A stretch of DNA of 64,000 bases from CAVZMI01 sp050011775 (GTDB taxonomy: Bacteria > Bacteroidota > Ignavibacteria > UBA10030 > CAVZMI01). Of the stretch, positions 42,420 to 51,556 are shown in pieces. A program made the translations under genes and the position numbers. Position 1 is the first letter of the stretch, and each line of letters opens with the position of its first letter. The notes under the pieces are model-generated. The model did no database searches. It had not been told where the DNA came from and saw only the letters and a program-made list of their open reading frames with translations. Location of the stretch: assembly GCA_050011775.1 (NCBI GenBank), contig JBEKIL010000002.1, positions 242,916 through 306,915 on the forward strand, in the 5' to 3' direction.

Positions 42420-42922
42420 TGGCCCGGGCGTTTGTAGGCGTGGGCTCGAATCTCGGCGATCGAAGTTCGCAGTTGCAGAAAGCTCTTGATGCATGCCGGA
42501 TGATACCGTTGACGACGTTCGTACGATCATCGTCTGTATATGAAACGTCGCCCGTCGGGACATATGATCAGCCCCAGTTCCTGAACGCGGTGATAGAACT
42601 TTCGACAGCCCTTGATCCCGGGGAATTGTTGAAAAAGTTGAAGAAAATTGAGAAGGACCTCGGGCGGACGGATGCAGCCCGGTGGGCTCCGCGGACGATT
42701 GATCTTGATATTTTGTTGTATGATGATGTAGTAGTTATGTCGGATGAGCTGACGATACCTCATCCGCACATGATGGAACGTAAATTCGTGTTGGTGCCAT
42801 TGGTAGAGCTTGATTCGGCTGTCGTTCATCCTATCGAAAATAAAACGGTGGATGCGATTCTGGCGGGCTGTTCTTCGATGGAACGGATCGTGAGATACCC
42901 TCTGGCACTTCTCATGGAATGA
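42419..42922 (+). CDS. folK: 2-amino-4-hydroxy-6-hydroxymethyldihydropteridine pyrophosphokinase
   Basis: A 167-residue kinase that transfers pyrophosphate from ATP to the FolB product. The family signature is RWAPRTIDLDILLYDD, with GVGSNLGDR at the N-terminus and ETSPVGTYDQPQFLNAV. It is coupled to folB by a TAATG overlap. Confidence 0.96.
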   Translation: MARAFVGVGSNLGDRSSQLQKALDACRMIPLTTFVRSSSVYETSPVGTYDQPQFLNAVIELSTALDPGELLKKLKKIEKDLGRTDAARWAPRTIDLDILLYDDVVVMSDELTIPHPHMMERKFVLVPLVELDSAVVHPIENKTVDAILAGCSSMERIVRYPLALLME

Positions 42923-42941
42923 TTCACTAAGTGGAGCATGT

Positions 42942-43595
42942 TTGCAGAAGGCCGAATCTGAAGTACGGTATATTGCCATTGAAGGCGTCATCGGTGCGGG
43001 AAAAACTACTCTTGCACAAATGCTCGGCGAACGCCTGAACGCAAAGGTTGTTCTCGAACGGTTTGAAGAGAATCCATTCCTCGGAAAATTTTATGATGAT
43101 CCCGAGCGATACGCTTTTCAAACGCAGATTTTTTTTCTATTGAATCGATACCGGCAGCAGCAGGAGTTATTCCAGGCCGATCTATTCCATAAGTATTTGA
43201 TTACCGATTATATTTTCGAAAAGGATAAAATATTTGCATATCTGAATCTACAGGATGAAGAGTTGAAGCTTTATGAAACGCTGATGTCCTCGATCGAGAA
43301 AAATATCCCGAATCCTGATCTGGTGGTTTATCTCCAGTCCAGCAACGATCGGCTCATGACGAATATTAGGAAGCGCGGACGGAAAATCGAGGTGAACATT
43401 TCGGCGGAGTATATTCACGATCTGAATGAAGCATATAACTATTTCTTTTTTCGTTACAAATCTTCGCCCTTGCTCATTGTAAACACGACACAGATCGATT
43501 TTGTGAATAATCCGGAGGATTTTGAAAATCTCCTTAAGGAAATCCAGCGCCCGACAAGGGCCCCGGTGGAATACTATAATCCGATCAAACAATAG
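42942..43595 (+). CDS. Deoxynucleoside kinase (dAK/dGK family)
   Basis: A 217-residue salvage kinase that phosphorylates deoxynucleosides. It has a P-loop (EGVIGAGKTTLA), a DYIFEKDKIFA stretch equivalent to the DRS-type motif, and an arginine-rich lid (RKRGRKIE). The start is TTG at 42942, five bases after GTGGAG; no in-frame ATG is available. Fusion or proximity to folK is common in the FCB group. Substrate preference cannot be read. Confidence 0.9.
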   Translation: MQKAESEVRYIAIEGVIGAGKTTLAQMLGERLNAKVVLERFEENPFLGKFYDDPERYAFQTQIFFLLNRYRQQQELFQADLFHKYLITDYIFEKDKIFAYLNLQDEELKLYETLMSSIEKNIPNPDLVVYLQSSNDRLMTNIRKRGRKIEVNISAEYIHDLNEAYNYFFFRYKSSPLLIVNTTQIDFVNNPEDFENLLKEIQRPTRAPVEYYNPIKQ

Positions 43596-43608
43596 AGAAA
43601 CGGCTCCG

Positions 43609-43809
43609 ATGTTCAGATTTTTATTTTTACTTGTAGGGATTATTCTGGCATGGTTTATCGTTAATATCATTCTCAGAGGTATCATCGCCACATTTGGAGG
43701 GCCTCGGTCACAGCGTCAGGCAAAACCGCCGTTGAACCGGCAAACACAGCAGAGGTTTGACGATATCAAGGACGCCGAGTTTAAGGATATTACGGACGAG
43801 AAAAATTAA
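43609..43809 (+). CDS. Small membrane protein, DUF4834-like
   Basis: A 66-residue protein with one N-terminal transmembrane helix (about 3-24), a basic and polar middle, and an acidic tail with DIKDAEFKDITD. This tail is typical of a short Bacteroidota/Chlorobiota family of unknown role. I chose the internal ATG at 43609 because the longer frame overlaps the kinase gene. It sits between the kinase and HD-domain genes with 5-13 base gaps. Confidence 0.7.
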   Translation: MFRFLFLLVGIILAWFIVNIILRGIIATFGGPRSQRQAKPPLNRQTQQRFDDIKDAEFKDITDEKN

Positions 43810-43814
43810 TTACT

Positions 43815-44366
43815 ATGAATCGACAGGATACACTGGATTTGCTTTTCGAATATACAAAGAACGATAATCTCAGGAAACATGCTTTTGCCGTCGAAGCGGC
43901 AATGCGGGCCTATGCAAGGAAGTATGGTGAGTCGGAAGAGACGTGGGGTATAACCGGATTGCTTCATGATTTTGATTATGAGATGTATCCAACCATTCCC
44001 GAGCATCCCATTAAAGGATCGGAGATTCTGAAAGAACGCGGATATCCGGAGGAAATACGGAATGCAATACTCGGACACGCTCACTACACAAACGTTCCGC
44101 GTGACACACGGCTTGCACGGGCGCTGTTTGCATGCGATGAACTTGCAGGATTCATCACAGCCGTTGCACTTGTACGTCCGAATAAAAAAATAGCGGAAGT
44201 CGAATTGAGTTCGATCAAAAAGAAAATGAAAGACAAAGCCTTTGCACGCAATGTGAGCCGGGAGGATATCATAAACGGGGCGCAGGAATTTCAAGTCCCC
44301 CTCGATGATCATATGCAATTTGTCCTGGATGCGATGAAATCAGCTGCAGATGTTCTGGGTTTATAA
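43815..44366 (+). CDS. HD-domain metal-dependent hydrolase
   Basis: A 183-residue HD-superfamily protein. The metal ligands are visible as KHAFAVEAAM (His near 22), LLHDFDYE (HD near 53) and GHAHYT (near 89). Members are phosphohydrolases acting on nucleotides or second messengers. No partner domain is present. It is probably co-transcribed with the upstream small genes. Confidence 0.85.
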   Translation: MNRQDTLDLLFEYTKNDNLRKHAFAVEAAMRAYARKYGESEETWGITGLLHDFDYEMYPTIPEHPIKGSEILKERGYPEEIRNAILGHAHYTNVPRDTRLARALFACDELAGFITAVALVRPNKKIAEVELSSIKKKMKDKAFARNVSREDIINGAQEFQVPLDDHMQFVLDAMKSAADVLGL

Positions 44367-44403
44367 TTTGTATCAACATTATCATATACATGGAGGAAAT
44401 CAC

Positions 44404-45426
44404 ATGAAGTACCGTTTAGCAATCGTCACGGTATGTATTATTTTGTTTCTCGGAATGCTCGTGATGATCGAGGGATGCGGTAAGAAAGATGCTGTTACTA
44501 TAGGAGAACTGGAGACTTATGTGGATCCGGCATTCGATTTCAGCATCACATATCCGAAACAATGGTTAAAGAGTTCGACCCCCGGCTCGAAACTCACGGT
44601 TTTTTCTTCACAGGATACATACGATTGGCTTCTCGATCCGAATGCGAAGAATAAAAAGCCGGGTGCATGGATAGAAATCGGTATTGATACGGCAAAAGTA
44701 AAGACCCTTGAAGAGTATACCGCGATTCAAAAGGAAAAAATCGCCACGAAAAAATTCAAAATAACAGGTGAAGATACGGTCAAGCTTGCAAATACGGATG
44801 CAATCAAGATCAGTTATATGTTTCAACTAACGTCTAAGATTGCCCTCCATGGCTATCAAATCATTGCGTTGAAAGACGAGGTTCCCACCTTTATTGAATA
44901 TGCCGGTGTCGGGAAAGCTTTTGATGATTATAAGGTTGTCATCGATACTGTTCTAACTAGCATACGTCTCGCTCATAAGCTTGTACGAACTATCAATGAA
45001 CCCGGGAAACCGTCTGCAGATTTTGCTACACATTCGGACAGGTATCTCGAGTTTAAATATCCTGATAATTATAACTCGGTGGGAGTACCAGTTGGGAACG
45101 ATCTTATGGTCTATGAGCTGCGCAGTTCTGCCCGCCAGGATTGTGCAATTCATTTTGATGTTTTTGATGCAAAGAAATTAAGTGTCGATAAAGTGTTCGA
45201 ACAGAATAAGGGAAAATATCGGGCCCGATCAACAGGTCAGACAACAATCGACGGTCAGAAAGCTCTCTATCTGGTCTATTCCCCGATGGGGAATGTCGAT
45301 AGCCGTGTTTATTTTGTCGTGAAAAACGATCGTGTCATTCGCCTCACCCTGAGCTATTATAAACCGCAGGAAGCAGACTATATGGGGGCTTATGATAGGG
45401 TTCTTGAAAGCATCAGGATTAAATAG
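44404..45426 (+). CDS. Lipoprotein with two PsbP-like repeats
   Basis: A 340-residue lipoprotein (signal ending IEGC). Two similar halves each begin with an AFDFSITYP/YLEFKYPDN-type strand and continue as an alpha/beta fold resembling PsbP/DUF1795 domains. I chose the ATG at 44404 because GGAGG precedes it by seven bases; the longer frame overlaps the HD gene. Function unknown. A terminator follows. Confidence 0.72.
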   Translation: MKYRLAIVTVCIILFLGMLVMIEGCGKKDAVTIGELETYVDPAFDFSITYPKQWLKSSTPGSKLTVFSSQDTYDWLLDPNAKNKKPGAWIEIGIDTAKVKTLEEYTAIQKEKIATKKFKITGEDTVKLANTDAIKISYMFQLTSKIALHGYQIIALKDEVPTFIEYAGVGKAFDDYKVVIDTVLTSIRLAHKLVRTINEPGKPSADFATHSDRYLEFKYPDNYNSVGVPVGNDLMVYELRSSARQDCAIHFDVFDAKKLSVDKVFEQNKGKYRARSTGQTTIDGQKALYLVYSPMGNVDSRVYFVVKNDRVIRLTLSYYKPQEADYMGAYDRVLESIRIK

Positions 45427-45453
45427 GGTCGGATAACCTGTTCCAAAATTCAT

Positions 45454-45492
45454 AAAAAGCGCTGATTCGAAGACGCCAATCAGCGCTTTTTC
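45454..45492. terminator. Bidirectional terminator between convergent genes
   Basis: AAAAAGCGCTGATT and AATCAGCGCTTTTT form a 14-bp stem with A and T runs on both sides, suited to ending transcription from either direction. Confidence 0.9.
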
Positions 45493-45522
45493 TTTTTATG
45501 CAAATGAGAGTGTGAAGCTTTT

Positions 45523-46386
45523 TCACCAATAATCAATTGAAAAACCGAGATTCCATTCATAGGTGGGTATATCGGAGTACTCGCTGAAAGGGCCAATGCC
45601 TGAATAATACTGAAGAAAAACATTAATCCCGCCACCGTATTTTTCCCCCCATTTCACCCCGATTATCGATGAACAATTTGTCTTATACGATTCGAATCCA
45701 ACAAAACGGAAATCCTGTGCGATATAGGGATGAAGGTTCTCATTGCTGAAATGTCCGAAGAACCACTCACCGCCGGCCTGGTACCATGTCCGGCGTTGAT
45801 TGAATGGACGAATCCGGAATGCATGCTCAAGAAGGATATAAAATCGTATATCGCCAAATTTGTACGCCATGGTGAGATCGGAAAGATCACGGGTGAATGG
45901 AATTGGTTCACGATTCATCTTCCACTGCCCCGATGTCTCATCGAAATGTCCGTCAATGAAATGCGCACTCAAATGAAGAAATCGGATGCGGACCTGCAGC
46001 TCATTATGACTCATCGGTACTGTACGGGTCAGATGTCCGCCGAAATAGCCGTCTGCAGCATCGACCTGCAGCCGCAGTCCTTCCCATCCTGTGACACGGA
46101 CAAAAGTGAAAAAATCAATGCCGGCCGCATATAATTGTTCATCTGCGTTGTCTTTTCTGATGTAAAGACGGGCAAGATCGATTGAATTCCCGAGATCGAC
46201 TTTCATTGTACTTGTCGTGATGGCTTTTGATAAACCAAGACGCGGTTCTGTGAGACTGGCCTGGAAGGGAACAAATGAGACTTTTTCAGGTTTCACAACC
46301 CAACTCGTTGAAGTGGAATCGGGTTTTGCGTGGAGTATTTGTATAAAAGAAAATATCGCAATCAGGGTAATTATAAATCTTGTCAT
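45523..46386 (-). CDS. Outer-membrane beta-barrel protein, possibly DUF1207-like
   Basis: A 287-residue exported protein with a signal peptide ending LHA. An early FVPFQASLTEPRLGL phrase recalls DUF1207 proteins, followed by alternating beta strands and an aromatic C-terminus (FSIDYW). It stands alone. The family assignment is tentative; the outer-membrane location is well supported. Confidence 0.65.
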   Translation of the reverse strand: MTRFIITLIAIFSFIQILHAKPDSTSTSWVVKPEKVSFVPFQASLTEPRLGLSKAITTSTMKVDLGNSIDLARLYIRKDNADEQLYAAGIDFFTFVRVTGWEGLRLQVDAADGYFGGHLTRTVPMSHNELQVRIRFLHLSAHFIDGHFDETSGQWKMNREPIPFTRDLSDLTMAYKFGDIRFYILLEHAFRIRPFNQRRTWYQAGGEWFFGHFSNENLHPYIAQDFRFVGFESYKTNCSSIIGVKWGEKYGGGINVFLQYYSGIGPFSEYSDIPTYEWNLGFSIDYW

Positions 46387-46482
46387 AAAATATTTTTAAT
46401 TTGTTTTTTAGTTTTTTATTTATGAAGAAATAGAGTCCCAATTAATCTTCGCTTGTCGTGATATAGAAGACATGGAACCGCA

Positions 46483-47862
46483 CTATTTCTTGCTTTTAAG
46501 CAACTTCATCCAATGTACAATTTGTTTTTTTACTTCCCGCGGAGAAGTGCTTCCCGCAGATTTCTTTCTTTCGATGCTCTTACGTGGATCGATGGCATCA
46601 AAAACATCTTTAGAAAATTCTTTTGAATAATGGTGTAGTTCTTTGAGAGTTAAAGCGCTCAACGGCTTTTTTTGTCCGATGCAGTATGAAACAAGCTTGC
46701 CGGTAATTGAATGCGACTCGCGGAACGGAACGCCCTTTGTAACGAGATACTCGGCGACGTCGGTTGCCGTAAGAAAATCGGTCTCCAATTCTTTTGCGAA
46801 TCGATCCTTGTTGAATTTAGTATGAACAAGGGTATGCGATGCGATGTGGAGCGTTTGCCGTATTGTGGCCACCGTATCAAACAGCGGACCCTTATCTTCC
46901 TGTAAATCGCGGTTGTATGCCAGCGGAAGCCCCTTCATAATTGTAAGCATCGCTATCAGGCTGCCGAAAACCCGTCCGCTTTTCCCGCGCATTAATTCCG
47001 CCATATCGGGATTCTTCTTTTGCGGCATGATGCTTGAGCCGGTAGTATATTCATCGCTTATCTGTGCAAAGTCGAATTCCCGCGAACTCCACAATACCAA
47101 TTCTTCGCCGAGCCGGCTTAGATGCATGATGATAATGCTTGCAGTTGCCAGGAACTCGATGATATAGTCACGGTCGCTTGTCGCATCAATGCTGTTTTCA
47201 AGGACTGTATCGAATCCCAGCTTTTTGGCCACCAACGCACGATCGATTGGTAAGGATGTTCCCGCGATCGCGGCTGCCCCGAGTGGTAGCCTGTTGACAC
47301 GTTTCATGCAGTCATCGAGCCGCTCATGGTCGCGTTCAAGCATCGAAATATACGCGAGCAGGTGATGTGAAAAAAGAATCGGCTGTGCCCTCTGCAGGTG
47401 AGTATAACCCGGTATTACAAGTCCGAAATATTTTTCAGCTTTATAGACCAGTACGCGTTGGAGGTTGACCAGTAACTTTGAAATTTCTCCGATTGCGGTC
47501 CGGAGATAGAGCCGCTCGTCGAGTCCGACCTGATCGTTCCGGCTTCGTGCGGTATGGATTTTCCCGCCAATCGGTCCGATTTTCTGAATCAATCTCTGTT
47601 CGATGGCCATATGGATATCTTCTTTATCCCAGGAGAGCTGGAGCTTCCCGCTATCGATCTCTTTTTTAATTTGATAAAGAGCGGTACGGATGCGCCGTGC
47701 ATCGGATGCCGGGATGATCCCCGTCGCGGCAAGCATTTCAATGTGCGCAACGCTGCCGGTTATATCTTCCTGATAGAGCTGCTTGTCAAGGTCTATCGAA
47801 GAAGAGAATCGCAACGCGATTTCAGACAGAGGCTCCTTAAAACGACCGCTCCAGAGTGCCAT
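46483..47862 (-). CDS. argH: Argininosuccinate lyase
   Basis: Splits argininosuccinate to arginine and fumarate, the last step of arginine synthesis. It has 459 residues, the fumarase/ASL signature GSSIMPQKKNPD near 280, and conserved ARSRNDQV and YTHLQRAQP. AAGGGA precedes the ATG by eight bases. The gene stands alone, with a 250-base divergent spacer at its 5' side. Confidence 0.97.
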   Translation of the reverse strand: MALWSGRFKEPLSEIALRFSSSIDLDKQLYQEDITGSVAHIEMLAATGIIPASDARRIRTALYQIKKEIDSGKLQLSWDKEDIHMAIEQRLIQKIGPIGGKIHTARSRNDQVGLDERLYLRTAIGEISKLLVNLQRVLVYKAEKYFGLVIPGYTHLQRAQPILFSHHLLAYISMLERDHERLDDCMKRVNRLPLGAAAIAGTSLPIDRALVAKKLGFDTVLENSIDATSDRDYIIEFLATASIIIMHLSRLGEELVLWSSREFDFAQISDEYTTGSSIMPQKKNPDMAELMRGKSGRVFGSLIAMLTIMKGLPLAYNRDLQEDKGPLFDTVATIRQTLHIASHTLVHTKFNKDRFAKELETDFLTATDVAEYLVTKGVPFRESHSITGKLVSYCIGQKKPLSALTLKELHHYSKEFSKDVFDAIDPRKSIERKKSAGSTSPREVKKQIVHWMKLLKSKK

Positions 47863-48119
47863 TAGAAGATCCCTTCGTAGGAAAGACTGTGCTATTGCTG
47901 ATTTTGAATTTTTGTATACTCTTAAATGTACAAAATGGATTGAATAGGTACAAATGAGAATTTAGCCTTGAGGTTACATGCAATATTCGATATCGAACGC
48001 CGGTCTCGGTTGCATTTCATGCTGCAATTTCGTACAATCGCACATATTTCCTTTCCACATACTCACGAAAAAGCTGACAACAGACAGAGATTCATTCTAT
48101 TGACACAAAAATACTTATA

Positions 48120-49601
48120 ATGAGACGCCTTCTATTGTTGTTGATTACGTCGCTCCTGCCGACAACAGCTCTTTTTGCCCATAAACAGCATGTTCATCAA
48201 TATCTCGTCAAGGAAGCATACGCGCTCCTGAAACAGACATACGGCCACGACATTTCACGTATGCAGGACCATATCGGCGGATTAGAAGCATTCTATGCCG
48301 GTGACTCTGCGTGGCAAAGACCATATGTGACAACCGGCGCATGGCGTGAAGACGAAGAAGACCTGATCTTTGGCTATAGCAATTACAACGGCATACCAAA
48401 TTATGCCTTAAATAGCATCACGCATTTTTGGGATGCCGACAGCGGTGATATGGCAAAAAATTATTTTCGTGTTCGACCGATTTCGAATTTACCTGCTTTC
48501 GATATCGGTCCGTACGAAAATGCCTATGATAAATTTAAGCGTTTCGTTGACGGCGGATGGATCATTAACTATCCACGTGAAATGACTGCTCAGAATCCTT
48601 CGAACGGACATCAGCTATTACTTATTCCGTCGATGTTGCCTGATGAAGGAGGTGTTACCGTATCATATAATAAACTGACCGATTTTTTCCACACACGACG
48701 ATTAAATCTGTTGGGTTCAGAATCCTATTATATCTTTGATTTAACGGATATCAAAATTATAGGGCAGTCCGAAGTTCCAGAAATTTTTCTCCCCGAGTCC
48801 GAACCAGCGCTGGATAACATAGTCTGGGAGGTCCTTGGCCGGATGTGTCATCTACTGGAAGATATGAGCGTGCCTGCTCACGCACATCGGGATGAACATG
48901 GTCTTGACCTTGATCCCTACGAGGAGTGGATTGGAGGATTGGAAAATCCTTACCTTGTATGGGATCATCAGAATGTCGGTACCATGGTGGATCCATATAC
49001 ATCGGACAATGAGCCGTTGCACTATCTCATTTACACGATGCAGGAGCAAGCAGACCATTTTGGCAGCTATGGACCTTATGATGGGGATGGGAACGATGAC
49101 ATCACCGGCAATCCCCGTCCCTCTGAGGCTGCCTTCCTCAATCCCTCATTGCTCTCCTCATTAGGCCAGCCGACGAGTATGTCTGGTCCATGGACATCTC
49201 CCTATCTCGAGAATATGCGCGATAAACTGATCCCATATGCTATACGGGCGACAGCAGGACTGCTGTACTGGTTCGCGGTGGAGACAGGATTGTCCACTCC
49301 GGTGAACGTGAGACCGGTAAGTAATAGCGGGATGACCGGCAGTTTTACCCTCTTCCAGAATTATCCGAATCCATTCAATCCAGTGACAAAGATCAAATTC
49401 CAGATACCTCACACAGGCTATGTAAACCTTCGTGTTTATGATGTGCTTGGCCGTACAGTTGCAACGCTTGTAAGCGAGCGGCTTACAGACGGAGAGCATG
49501 AGATAGAGTTTTCAGGCGAGCACCTCTCGGGCGGAGTGTATTTCTATCGCATGGAAGCAGAGGCATTTACTGCGACTAAAAAACTGATTTTATTACGGTG
49601 A
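48120..49601 (+). CDS. Secreted zinc-phospholipase C-like protein with type IX sorting domain
   Basis: A 493-residue exported protein. The signal peptide is residues 1-20. A central all-helical domain has His-rich sites, HKQHVHQYL at the mature N-terminus and HLLEDMSVPAHAHRDEH at 244-260. These resemble metal ligands of the zinc-dependent phospholipase C/P1 nuclease fold. The C-terminal 85 residues are a type A T9SS sorting domain (FTLFQNYPNPFNP...LILLR). The enzyme assignment is inferred from the His pattern; secretion is secure. Confidence 0.75.
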   Translation: MRRLLLLLITSLLPTTALFAHKQHVHQYLVKEAYALLKQTYGHDISRMQDHIGGLEAFYAGDSAWQRPYVTTGAWREDEEDLIFGYSNYNGIPNYALNSITHFWDADSGDMAKNYFRVRPISNLPAFDIGPYENAYDKFKRFVDGGWIINYPREMTAQNPSNGHQLLLIPSMLPDEGGVTVSYNKLTDFFHTRRLNLLGSESYYIFDLTDIKIIGQSEVPEIFLPESEPALDNIVWEVLGRMCHLLEDMSVPAHAHRDEHGLDLDPYEEWIGGLENPYLVWDHQNVGTMVDPYTSDNEPLHYLIYTMQEQADHFGSYGPYDGDGNDDITGNPRPSEAAFLNPSLLSSLGQPTSMSGPWTSPYLENMRDKLIPYAIRATAGLLYWFAVETGLSTPVNVRPVSNSGMTGSFTLFQNYPNPFNPVTKIKFQIPHTGYVNLRVYDVLGRTVATLVSERLTDGEHEIEFSGEHLSGGVYFYRMEAEAFTATKKLILLR

Positions 49602-49696
49602 CTGGAAATTAGAACGTGCGGTGAGGATAATTCGGAAGTATGCATCGATGTCCGGTGTAATGGTTTTTTCATCAATATATATTCACCATTTAATTT

Positions 49697-50314
49697 ATGC
49701 CACAAGATATGAAAACAATAAAACTGTCTCAGCCGAGGTATGACGGAAAAACCTCGCTCGAAAAAGCCCTGCATAAAAGAAGATCGGTCCGAGAATTTAA
49801 AAATGCCTCACTTACATTGGTGGAGATATCGCAGCTTCTCTGGGCTGCTCAGGGAATTACCGAACCAAAAGACGGCCTCAGAACAACCCCGTCTGCAGGA
49901 GCCCTCTATCCGCTCGAGGTCTATGTCGTTGCCGGAAGCGTTAAAGATCTTCCGGCTGGAATTTATAAGTATAAGCCTCAAGGGCATGAACTGGTGACGG
50001 TTGTCGAAGGTGATAAACGAAACGAAATTTATGATGCTGCAATTCGTCAGTCTTCAATCAAAGAGGCTGCCGCATGCATCGTATTCTCTGCAGTGTATGA
50101 ACGCACCAGTGTAAAATACGGAGGACGTACTGAAAGATATGTGCATATTGAAGTCGGGCATGCAGCCGAGAATGTTTCTTTACAAGCTGTAGCGCTCAAT
50201 TTGGGAACAGTCGTTATCGGAGCTTTTCATGACGAGGACGTAAGAAAAATCATGAATATGCCGGAGAAAGAAAAGCCGTTATATATCATGCCGGTAGGTA
50301 GGGAAAAAGGTTGA
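49697..50314 (+). CDS. SagB-type nitroreductase-family oxidoreductase
   Basis: A 205-residue FMN-dependent nitroreductase fold. It has KRRSVREF at the N-terminus, TTPSAGALYPLEVYVV typical of SagB/ThcOx dehydrogenases, and the C-terminal GAFHDEDVRKIM. In peptide clusters SagB oxidises azolines, but no YcaO or precursor is nearby, so it is probably a general flavin oxidoreductase. A weak ribosome site leaves the first few residues uncertain (a second Met is at residue 5). Confidence 0.85.
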   Translation: MPQDMKTIKLSQPRYDGKTSLEKALHKRRSVREFKNASLTLVEISQLLWAAQGITEPKDGLRTTPSAGALYPLEVYVVAGSVKDLPAGIYKYKPQGHELVTVVEGDKRNEIYDAAIRQSSIKEAAACIVFSAVYERTSVKYGGRTERYVHIEVGHAAENVSLQAVALNLGTVVIGAFHDEDVRKIMNMPEKEKPLYIMPVGREKG

Positions 50315-50445
50315 TGGTGGCAATTATTCTTGTTTCCTTTCGATCGATTAAATATACAGTTTCACTGGCCTTGGCTGAATTTACATATTCAATTCTGCTC
50401 TGATTTTTGACCGTAACATATTACCATCTTATTGAAAGATTTAAA

Positions 50446-51393
50446 ATGAGACTATCAATCTTTTTTCCCGTGTTAATTGCCCTCATATGCCTGACTGCTT
50501 CAATCTCATATAGCCTCAAACCTGAAAGAGAGTACAGAGCTATTCCATCTGACTATGGAATAATTTATGAAGATGTTACTTTCAAAACTGCAGACGGCTT
50601 AAGCTTAAAAGGCTGGTTCTTCCCTGCACAGGATGCAAGCGGTATCGCTAATAATATCATCGGAAGAGTTATCCCCGTTCCGCAAGAGCTAAAATGTAAA
50701 CCGAGAGAGTATAACGCTAAGTATCAAGAAAAACGTGCAACCATCATCATCTGCGATGGCGATGGCGGGAATATGACCTACTTCATCTTCTATGCGTATC
50801 ATTTTTTCGCAAAGGGATATAATGTTTTTACTTTTGACTGGCGTGGATTTGGCGGCAGCTCGGATTGGCCGGTTGATCAGGATCTACTATGCTACAGCGA
50901 ATTTCTTACGGATTATGATGCTGCAATCGATTATATAAAGCGACGCCCTGAAGTCGATACTGCAAAAATCGGCGTCCTCGGCTTTTCCACGGGTGCATAT
51001 CTTTCATTTGGCATGGCGGTGAAGAGAAACGATATAGCTGTCTATTGCGGTAGGGCCTTAATGACGTCGTTCAATGACTTAGTTCCAATAGTGAATAAGC
51101 TTGATTCTTCAAGAACATTTAAGGCGCCGGTGGATTATCCGGCAGAATTGCTGCCGATAAATAGTGCAAAAAGCATGAATAAACCGGCGTATCTGATCGT
51201 CGGTGAAAAAGATGTTCGCACTCCGTCGTGGATGTCCGAAAATATTTTCAAGTTGCTCAAAGGACCGAAAGAATTGTGGATTGTTCCCGGCGCAGAACAT
51301 GGCGGCAGAAATGGTCCGGATATGTATAACTATCCTGAATTTTTTGTGAGGGTTGGGGCTTTTTTTGATAAATATTTAATTGTACAGAAGTAA
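50446..51393 (+). CDS. Exported alpha/beta hydrolase
   Basis: About 315 residues with a signal peptide and an alpha/beta hydrolase domain. The oxyanion region is ICDGDGGN, the nucleophile elbow GFSTGAY, and the catalytic His is in PGAEHGG. I chose the ATG before RLSIFFPV because it starts the signal peptide; the longer frame to 50407 adds unlikely sequence. The substrate is unknown. Confidence 0.78.
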   Translation: MRLSIFFPVLIALICLTASISYSLKPEREYRAIPSDYGIIYEDVTFKTADGLSLKGWFFPAQDASGIANNIIGRVIPVPQELKCKPREYNAKYQEKRATIIICDGDGGNMTYFIFYAYHFFAKGYNVFTFDWRGFGGSSDWPVDQDLLCYSEFLTDYDAAIDYIKRRPEVDTAKIGVLGFSTGAYLSFGMAVKRNDIAVYCGRALMTSFNDLVPIVNKLDSSRTFKAPVDYPAELLPINSAKSMNKPAYLIVGEKDVRTPSWMSENIFKLLKGPKELWIVPGAEHGGRNGPDMYNYPEFFVRVGAFFDKYLIVQK

Positions 51394-51556
51394 AAATAAA
51401 GGGCAAAACATGGTTATACTAACAGTGTGTAATCCCCCGGGTGTTGCGGGGGGAGCGAATCTATATCGTTTGGAATCTGGATATTTTTATTGCAATGAGA
51501 GGATAACTGCCAATTACGCAATCAATGATATGCACATTTTACGGAGCACAGGCCAG

